DNA from: an uncultured Aquimarina sp. | GTDB taxonomy: Bacteria > Bacteroidota > Bacteroidia > Flavobacteriales > Flavobacteriaceae | DNA length: 39,858 nt | NCBI GenBank assembly: GCA_938011245.1 | Contig: CALLUJ010000103.1 | Span: 1 to 39,858, forward strand | Direction of reading: 5' to 3' | Shown here: positions 34,477 through 39,858 of the stretch, piece after piece | How the letters are laid out: each line of letters opens with the position of its first letter | Numbering within the stretch: the first letter of the stretch is position 1 | Made by a program: the position numbers and the translations under genes | The notes under the pieces: model-generated | The model's database searches: none | What the model was told of the DNA's origin: nothing | The model's input: only the letters and a program-made list of their open reading frames with translations

Positions 34477-34959
34477 ATGTCAAAATTTAATAAGGGAGGT
34501 AAAAAGGAACTTCCAGCGATTTCAACAGCATCGTTACCAGATATTGTATTTATGTTATTATTCTTTTTTATGGTAGCTACTGTAATGCGACAAAATACAT
34601 TATTGATTGATAATAAATTACCTTATGCCGATCAAGTAGAAAAGCTAGAAAACCGTAATTTAACAATGTATATTTATGCAGGTAAACCAGGAGAAGGGTA
34701 TAAAAAATTTGGTACAGAAGCACGTGTGCAGTTAAATGATAAATTAATTTCTGATGTTCGAGAAGTTCAGGCTTTTGTACAACAAACAAGAGCAAATACA
34801 CCAGAAACAGAAGTAGGTAAATTACTTACAGCCTTAAAAGTAGATGTAAATACTAATATGGGACTTATAGGCGATGTTAAAGAGCAATTAAGAGAAGTAA
34901 ATCAATTAAAGATTAATTATGCAACATTAAATGGTGATGCAACTAAGAATATTAGATAA
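34477..34959 (+). CDS. Second ExbD-family transport protein
   Basis: 160 residues. The N-terminal helix TASLPDIVFMLLFFFMVATVM carries the conserved Asp in LPDIVF. The periplasmic part lacks the CxxC insert of its neighbour. Two different ExbD proteins in one operon are common in Bacteroidota, and they may form a mixed dimer within the ExbB ring. No tonB follows; a terminator closes the operon. Confidence 0.92.
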   Translation: MSKFNKGGKKELPAISTASLPDIVFMLLFFFMVATVMRQNTLLIDNKLPYADQVEKLENRNLTMYIYAGKPGEGYKKFGTEARVQLNDKLISDVREVQAFVQQTRANTPETEVGKLLTALKVDVNTNMGLIGDVKEQLREVNQLKINYATLNGDATKNIR

Positions 34960-34986
34960 GTAATCGGAGATTTATCTCTAAGAGTT

Positions 34987-35022
34987 AAAAAAATCCATCA
35001 ACATAGTTGATGGATTTTTTTT
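34987..35022 (+). terminator. Strong intrinsic terminator after the exb operon
   Basis: AAATCCATCAAC and GTTGATGGATTT pair perfectly around loop ATA (35003-35005), flanked by A-run and an eight-base T-run. Probably bidirectional. Confidence 0.92.
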
Positions 35023-35052
35023 GGTATATAATAGGTGAATTATTAAAAAATG

Positions 35053-35060
35053 TAACTTTG
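35053..35060 (+). promoter_or_regulatory. rlmB: Candidate -7 box TAACTTTG for rlmB, very near the start codon
   Basis: TAACTTTG matches TAnnTTTG, and its last base is 5 bases before the ATG at 35066. Transcription would start at or within a base or two of the ATG, so the mRNA would be leaderless. No -33 TTG at normal spacing. Confidence 0.5.
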
Positions 35061-35065
35061 TTGTT

Positions 35066-35803
35066 ATGAGTAACGAAACACAACTTTTTGGAATCCATGC
35101 GGTAATGGAAGCCATTAAATCGGGAAAAAGTATAGATAAGATTTTTTTACAAAAAGGATTACAAGGAGATCTCTCAAAAGAACTAATAGCCTTATTGCGT
35201 ACTCATAAAATTGTACCTAATACGGTTCCAATAGAGAAAATGAATCGTTTAACACATAAAAATCATCAGGGAGTAGTAGCTTTTACCTCCCCAATAGATT
35301 TTCAAGATTTAGAAGAAGTTATTATTCAAACACAAGAAAAAGGAGAAGTCCCTTTATTTATTGTATTAGATCAATTAACCGATGTTCGCAATTTTGGAGC
35401 CATTATTCGTACTGCAGAGTGCGTAGGTGCACATGGTATTATAATTTCTAAAACAGGATCTGCGCCGGTATCTGCAGATACCGTAAAAACATCAGTAGGA
35501 GCTGTTTTTAGCATACCTATTTGTAAAGTAGATCATCTTAAAGATGCCTTATATTTATTGCATTCTTACGGGATCCAAAGTGTAGCTGCTTCAGAGAAAA
35601 CAGAAACTAATTTATATAGTATGAATTTTACATTACCTACAGCTATAGTTATGGGATCGGAGGGGGATGGTGTTTCTAAAGGCATTCTAAAAACAGTAAA
35701 TCATATAGCAAAGCTTCCTATGTATGGAGAAATTAGTTCTTTGAATGTTTCGGTGGCAGCAGGGGCTTTTTTGTATGAGGTAATACGACAGCGTTTAAAT
35801 TAA
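35066..35803 (+). CDS. rlmB: RlmB-type 23S rRNA 2'-O-methyltransferase (TrmH family)
   Basis: SPOUT-fold SAM-dependent enzyme; RlmB methylates the ribose of G2251 in 23S rRNA. 245 residues. The N-terminal substrate domain (LFGIHAVMEAIKSGKSIDKIF) is followed by three SPOUT motifs: LTDVRNFGAIIRTAE, IVMGSEGDGVS and MYGEISSLNVSVAAGAFLYE. It lies between the exb terminator and the peptidase gene and appears to be its own unit. The exact rRNA position is taken from the family. Confidence 0.93.
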   Translation: MSNETQLFGIHAVMEAIKSGKSIDKIFLQKGLQGDLSKELIALLRTHKIVPNTVPIEKMNRLTHKNHQGVVAFTSPIDFQDLEEVIIQTQEKGEVPLFIVLDQLTDVRNFGAIIRTAECVGAHGIIISKTGSAPVSADTVKTSVGAVFSIPICKVDHLKDALYLLHSYGIQSVAASEKTETNLYSMNFTLPTAIVMGSEGDGVSKGILKTVNHIAKLPMYGEISSLNVSVAAGAFLYEVIRQRLN

Positions 35804-35858
35804 GAGTTGTTTTTTATAGTGTCTTTTTGCTATAATGTTCTTTAAAAAAAATCAATTT

Positions 35859-38015
35859 ATGATAAAGCATATTTTAAATATCGTAAGTGTTTTTGTGATA
35901 ATTCATGGATTTGCACAAAAAAAAATAACAGTTAAAGACGTTACTAATGGTGAATTTAGGTTAGAATACCTTCAAGAAATTCAGCACCTTAAGAATGGTA
36001 AAGAATTTAGTTATTTTGAATTTGATAGAGTAAAAAGAGAAACTAAAATTGTAGTAGATTCTTATGAAGGCTCTAATAAAAGAGTTCTTTTGTCTGCATT
36101 AGAAATTCCAGAGTTAAATTACTTTGAGTTTTATAAGTTTAATGCTAACGAATCTAAAGTATTATTGGGCTTAGATCAAAAACAGCGTTATAGATATACT
36201 AGTGCAGCCATTTGCTATGTGTACGATTTTAAAAAGAAACAGTTAATTACAGTAAACACCGAACGAATTTTTACACCTACTTTTTCGCCCGATGGTAATA
36301 AATTGAGTTATGTTTTAGGTAATAACTTATACGTGTTGGATTTACAAACGGAAAAGACCATTAAGATAACCAACGATGGAATAGAAAATAAAATAATTAA
36401 CGGACTAGCCGATTGGGTGTACGAAGAGGAATTTGAGTTAATAGAAGCTTTTAAATGGAATACTTCGAGTACGCATATTGCCTATTTAAAATTTGATGAA
36501 ACAAACGTTAAGGAGTATGCAATGCCTGTTTATGGGAACTCTAATTATCCAAATTATCAACAGTTTAAATACCCTAAAGCGGGAGAATCTAATAGTAAAG
36601 TTTCGGCTTATTTGTTTTCTTTAAAAGAAAATAAATCGACGATTATTAATTTGGAAAAAGGAGAAAACGACTATATTCCGAGATTACAATGGACTCGAAA
36701 TTCGAATAAATTAAGTATCCAGACTCTAAACAGAAAACAAGATTCATTAGAGGTATATACAGTAAATAGCAATGGAACGGTAGAAAAGTTACTTTATAGC
36801 GAGGTAGACAAGGCTTATGTAGAGATTACCAATAATCTTACTTTTTTATTAGATGGGACTTTTATAAAAACTAATGAAAATGACGGGTTTCGTCATCTAT
36901 ATCATTATTCTAAAGATGGGCAGTTAATTAATCAAATTACTAAAGGGGAGTGGGAGGTAACCAATTTTTATGGGGTTAAAGACGGAGTGTTGTATTTTCA
37001 AAGTACAGAAAGAGGAAGTACAGAACGGCATATTTGTAGTATAACATTACAGGGGAAAAATAAAAAGTATTTAACAACTTTAAAAGGAGAGCATAATGCA
37101 GATTTTAATGCGGATTATTCTTTTTTTATAGATTCGTTTTCTAGTTTAGAAACACCTTTAGAGTATGTAGTTAAAAAAACTTCAAAAAATAAAAATGTAC
37201 GCACTTTATTATCTAATGTTAAATTAAAGAAAAAGCTAAATCAATATAATTTAAGTAAAAAAGAACTAGGGGTAGTTAAGGTAAATGGTTCAGAATTAAA
37301 TTATTGGATTATTTTGCCTACAGATTTTGATACATCTAAAAAACACCCTGTGTTATTGTATCAGTACGGTGGTCCAGGTTCTCAAACAGTAGCTAATACT
37401 TGGAATAATTATAATGATTATTGGCATCAATTATTAGTAAGTAAAGGTTATATAGTAGCTTGTTTAGATGGAAGAGGGACGGGATTTAAAGGACGTAATT
37501 TTAAAAAGCAAACTCAAAATGAATTAGGGAAACTCGAAGCAGAAGATCAAATTGCATTTGCAAAGTTACTATCGAAACGCTCCTATGTAGATGCCAATAG
37601 AATTGGAATTTGGGGTTGGAGTTATGGTGGATTTAACGCTCTTAATGCGGTTTTGAAAGCCAATACCGTTTTTAAAACAGCTATTGCAGTAGCGCCTGTT
37701 ACTCATTGGAAATTTTATGATACAATATATACAGAACGTTTTTTAGGAATGCCACAAAAAAATGAATTGGGTTATAATTATAATTCTCCGCTAGAATATG
37801 CAGATAATTTAAAAGCGAATTTATTATTGGTTCATGGGACTGCCGATGATAATGTACATTTACAAAATACACTAGCTATGATAGCAGCACTTACTCAAGC
37901 CAATAAACAATTTGATTTAGCACTTTATACCGATAAAAATCATGGAATTTATGGAGGAAATACCAGGTTTCAACTATATACTAAAATGACAAATTATATT
38001 TTAGAAAAGTTATAA
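35859..38015 (+). CDS. Secreted dipeptidyl peptidase IV (S9B family)
   Basis: Serine peptidase that removes X-Pro or X-Ala dipeptides, acting in the periplasm. From the ATG at 35859 a signal peptide MIKHILNIVSVFVIIHGFAQ is seen. A beta-propeller N-terminal domain contains WVYEEEFE, the double-Glu motif that holds the substrate N-terminus and marks true DPP IV. The C-terminal alpha/beta hydrolase has nucleophile GWSYGG (Ser 588 from this start), Asp in HGTADDNVH and His in KNHGIYGG. About 718 residues. The frame is open from an ATG at 35835, but those eight extra residues would weaken the signal peptide. No operon partner is evident. Confidence 0.94.
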   Translation: MIKHILNIVSVFVIIHGFAQKKITVKDVTNGEFRLEYLQEIQHLKNGKEFSYFEFDRVKRETKIVVDSYEGSNKRVLLSALEIPELNYFEFYKFNANESKVLLGLDQKQRYRYTSAAICYVYDFKKKQLITVNTERIFTPTFSPDGNKLSYVLGNNLYVLDLQTEKTIKITNDGIENKIINGLADWVYEEEFELIEAFKWNTSSTHIAYLKFDETNVKEYAMPVYGNSNYPNYQQFKYPKAGESNSKVSAYLFSLKENKSTIINLEKGENDYIPRLQWTRNSNKLSIQTLNRKQDSLEVYTVNSNGTVEKLLYSEVDKAYVEITNNLTFLLDGTFIKTNENDGFRHLYHYSKDGQLINQITKGEWEVTNFYGVKDGVLYFQSTERGSTERHICSITLQGKNKKYLTTLKGEHNADFNADYSFFIDSFSSLETPLEYVVKKTSKNKNVRTLLSNVKLKKKLNQYNLSKKELGVVKVNGSELNYWIILPTDFDTSKKHPVLLYQYGGPGSQTVANTWNNYNDYWHQLLVSKGYIVACLDGRGTGFKGRNFKKQTQNELGKLEAEDQIAFAKLLSKRSYVDANRIGIWGWSYGGFNALNAVLKANTVFKTAIAVAPVTHWKFYDTIYTERFLGMPQKNELGYNYNSPLEYADNLKANLLLVHGTADDNVHLQNTLAMIAALTQANKQFDLALYTDKNHGIYGGNTRFQLYTKMTNYILEKL

Positions 38016-38080
38016 AGCTTACGTTATTAATTAAACTTAAATTACTCAATCTAGCCAGTATAGACAAAAAAGGTAAGTAA

Positions 38081-38611
38081 ATGATAATACTATTCTGTAG
38101 TAATAAGTTACAAAAATATATAGGGTTTAAAGAGAATCAAGTTAAGCAAGACAGTTTGCCTGAGTTAAATAGTTGGAATGGGCATTTATTTACTGTAAAC
38201 AGAAAAAAGTGCTTGTTTTTCATGAATCATGAAACTTACTTTTCTTTTGTTGTTTATGATATTAAAAAGCCAGATATAAAACGAATAAATGAGTTGTTTA
38301 TAGATGGTTTGATAACTGAGCTAAAGAAATTAGAACTTATTACACCTGAACAAGAAGAGCTTGTGAAGTCAAGATTTAAAGAAGTGTTTTTCCACAAATC
38401 TATTAATAACAGAAAAGTTATTGGAAACATGACTAACCTTATTCAAATCATGGATTATTACAAATATAACTATGAGAATTTCCAAGATTTTTTATCCCAA
38501 GATACTTTTTTGAACACCTATCTTTTAAAAAAAGATGATAACTATTTTGAAGCTAAGGATGCCATAAAAGATAAGATTAACCAACTTTTTAATGAAACTC
38601 TAAATGACTAA
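38081..38611 (+). CDS. DUF6933-type protein of unknown function
   Basis: 176-residue cytoplasmic protein. The layout fits DUF6933: MIILFCSNKLQKYIG at the start, SWNGHLFTVNRKKCLFFMNHETYFSFVV, and VIGNMTNLIQIMDYY in the second half. No catalytic motif is known to me. It overlaps the next gene by 8 bases, so the pair is translationally coupled. In other genomes proteins of this kind often occur in accessory regions; no function can be given. I see no TAnnTTTG box in the 65 bases upstream. Family call is from pattern memory. Confidence 0.7.
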   Translation: MIILFCSNKLQKYIGFKENQVKQDSLPELNSWNGHLFTVNRKKCLFFMNHETYFSFVVYDIKKPDIKRINELFIDGLITELKKLELITPEQEELVKSRFKEVFFHKSINNRKVIGNMTNLIQIMDYYKYNYENFQDFLSQDTFLNTYLLKKDDNYFEAKDAIKDKINQLFNETLND

Positions 38612-39566
38612 AATTATTAATTGGTTAAAATATTATAGAGCCTCATTAATTGATGGTAGTAGAAGTGAAAAAAACAAGATATTTTCTAACCTACTTCAAA
38701 GAAGTAATAGCTCTTTAGACTCTATTTCTGAAAACGAAATGAAAGTGATATGGGATGACCAAAAAATTGTTAAGTTCAATTTTAAACCTGCTCCTGTAAC
38801 TAATTTAGATGATGATTTTGAGGCGTTAAAAAATATTCCTGTTGAAGATGATAAATTAACAGAAATTAATAAAATTGAAATAGCTCCTGTATCTATAACC
38901 ACAGTTATAGAGCATGGCTATACAACAGGAGATACCAAACTTCACTATCCTTTTTGGATTCCTGCTTATGTTAGTAAAGCTGGTAAACTATTTCCGCCAA
39001 AAGAAGGAGAAACCCCTTTGTTTATTAGAAATTACTTAGAGCCAAACCCAAGAGATTTACCAACCATAGCTCTAATGGAAGTTTTAGACAAAAAGCTGAA
39101 AAATAGAGATTTTAATACTTCAAATTGGTCTAGTTACTGGAAGGATTGTGAACACTTTTTTAAAGAAGTAAGTGGTAAATATTTCAAAGACTATAAAGAT
39201 TCAGAATACCATCAATTCAGTATTTGTAAACTAGAAGAAAGTAACACTACAAGAAATATCTTAAATCTATATAATGACTTAGTTTTTGATAAAGATGCTA
39301 AGAAGCAAAGGTATCCAATATTAGAAAAAGTTTTAGAGGTTAAAGAAGAAACTAAAAATCATAATTTAAGTGCTATTGAGATATTTCTGAATCCAAATCA
39401 TTTAGGGCAAATGAATGGAGAGTTTCCACTTTCGTTATCTCAAAGAATTGCTTTTGCTCAATTTACTTCAAAACACAATCAAAAAGCATTTGCAATTAAT
39501 GGTCCACCAGGAACAGGTAAAACTACTATACTACAAAGTGTTATAGCAATTTCAAAAAATAATTAA
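38604..39566 (+). pseudogene. SF1-type helicase/ATPase gene, cut off just after Walker A
   Basis: 320 residues. The long N-terminal region (1-290) has no motif I can name; it includes LHYPFWIPAYVSKAGKLFPP and a patch LPTIALMEVLDKKL. Then LSLSQRIAFAQF resembles the Q-motif before motif I, and Walker A NGPPGTGKTTILQSVI is at 299-313. Only 12 residues remain before TAA. All later helicase motifs (Walker B, III-VI) are missing, so the product cannot be a working helicase. The intact form would be a DNA2/NAM7-like SF1 protein of some 1,000 residues. Most likely a deletion joined this gene to the sequence before tssD. It overlaps the DUF6933 gene by 8 bases. Confidence 0.75.
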
Positions 39567-39618
39567 TAATTAAATAGTTATGATTTATATTTACAAATAC
39601 AACACAAACTAAAGCCCC

Positions 39619-39858
39619 ATGATAAACGCTTACCTATATATCGATGATAAAAAATATCGATTACTTAATTTATTTTTTAATTTCAGTCAAAGTTTAGGAA
39701 TTAATAATAAACCTAGGAGTATTCCTATGGGAGGACAATTGCAGTTAACTATACCTGCTGTAGATAAAGATTTGGAGTTATTAAATTGGACTATCCACAG
39801 TACTATGCAAAAAAAAGGACGCATCGAAATTATGGCAAGGGATGGGGGGAGTATTGGT
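39619..39858 (+). CDS. tssD: TssD (Hcp-like) tube protein of a Bacteroidota type VI secretion system, 5' part
   Basis: The first 80 codons run off the window edge. The sequence opens INAYLYIDDKKYRLLNLFFNFSQ, then PRSIPMGGQLQLTIPA, LLNWTIHSTMQKKGRIEIMAR. This fits TssD, the Hcp-like tube subunit of T6SS subtype iii of Bacteroidota (usual opening: KAKLxxDGKEYxVLxxxYxxxQ, then GG-IxIExxxxDD-LxxWM). The usual length is about 130 residues. A TATATTTA box (39586-39593, one mismatch to TAnnTTTG) precedes it. Whether further tss genes follow cannot be seen. Single tssD genes also occur as cargo-linked or orphan copies. Confidence 0.7.
   Translation, partial: MINAYLYIDDKKYRLLNLFFNFSQSLGINNKPRSIPMGGQLQLTIPAVDKDLELLNWTIHSTMQKKGRIEIMARDGGSIG

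Noticed and set aside
38604..39566. The 320-residue protein as a complete short ATPase
   Set aside because: Walker A is 12 residues from the end, with no Walker B or other helicase motif, so it cannot form an ATP site alone.
1..39858. tRNA, rRNA, CRISPR array or replication origin
   Set aside because: The intergenic regions were read for T-arm-like motifs, regularly spaced repeats and DnaA-box clusters; none was found.

Overview
The window is a chromosomal segment of a member of the Bacteroidota, almost certainly the Flavobacteriaceae. It is AT-rich, starts are not preceded by Shine-Dalgarno sequences, and many genes have the Bacteroidota -7 box TAnnTTTG shortly before the start. It also carries the gliding/type IX secretion cluster gldJ-porU-porV. 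Most of it is ordinary core genome. The accessory material sits at the two ends.

Layout. 1-324: 5' end of an IS630-like transposase gene (minus strand), with a frame break at a slippery A-run. 325-3344 (minus): a DUF4105/Lnb-type membrane protein, a YfcE-type phosphoesterase and the site-2 protease rseP. 3431-7919 (plus): truA, an MsbA-like ABC exporter, hemF and an acyltransferase-3 membrane protein, tightly packed. 8084-11874 (plus): leuC, leuD and a LeuA-family synthase with its own promoter; leuB is absent. 11875-12838: a gene-poor gap of almost 1 kb with hairpins and one small doubtful ORF. 12839-17311 (minus): mfd, ruvC and a small lipoprotein. 17405-17902 (plus): a DUF456 membrane protein, converging on the minus-strand run murF-prmA-clpS. 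20412-22157 (minus): gldJ, divergent from porU-porV (22330-27483, plus). 27774-32326 (plus): pyruvate dehydrogenase E1 alpha and E2, a TatD hydrolase and a type I asparaginase. 32496-34959 (plus): an exbB, membrane protein, exbD, exbD energy-transduction operon. Then rlmB and a secreted dipeptidyl peptidase IV. 38081-39858: a DUF6933 gene overlapping an SF1-type helicase gene that stops just after its Walker A motif, followed by the start of a TssD (Hcp-like) gene of a Bacteroidota type VI secretion system.

How the genes connect. GldJ, PorU and PorV belong to one machine: PorU with PorV processes and anchors cargo of the type IX secretion system, and GldJ is a lipoprotein needed for gliding and secretion. 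The Lnb candidate and RseP act on lipoprotein maturation and membrane proteolysis. The Exb operon would supply proton-motive-force energy to outer-membrane transport. Several computed ORF starts are upstream of a promoter box or of a signal peptide, so I moved the starts of rseP, truA, the LeuA-family gene, mfd, the small lipoprotein, gldJ, porU and the peptidase downstream.

No tRNA, rRNA, CRISPR array or replication origin was seen. The place most likely to hold something undescribed is the right end: a DUF6933/helicase pair, probably the remnant of a two-gene accessory (possibly defence) module, abutting a T6SS tube gene.
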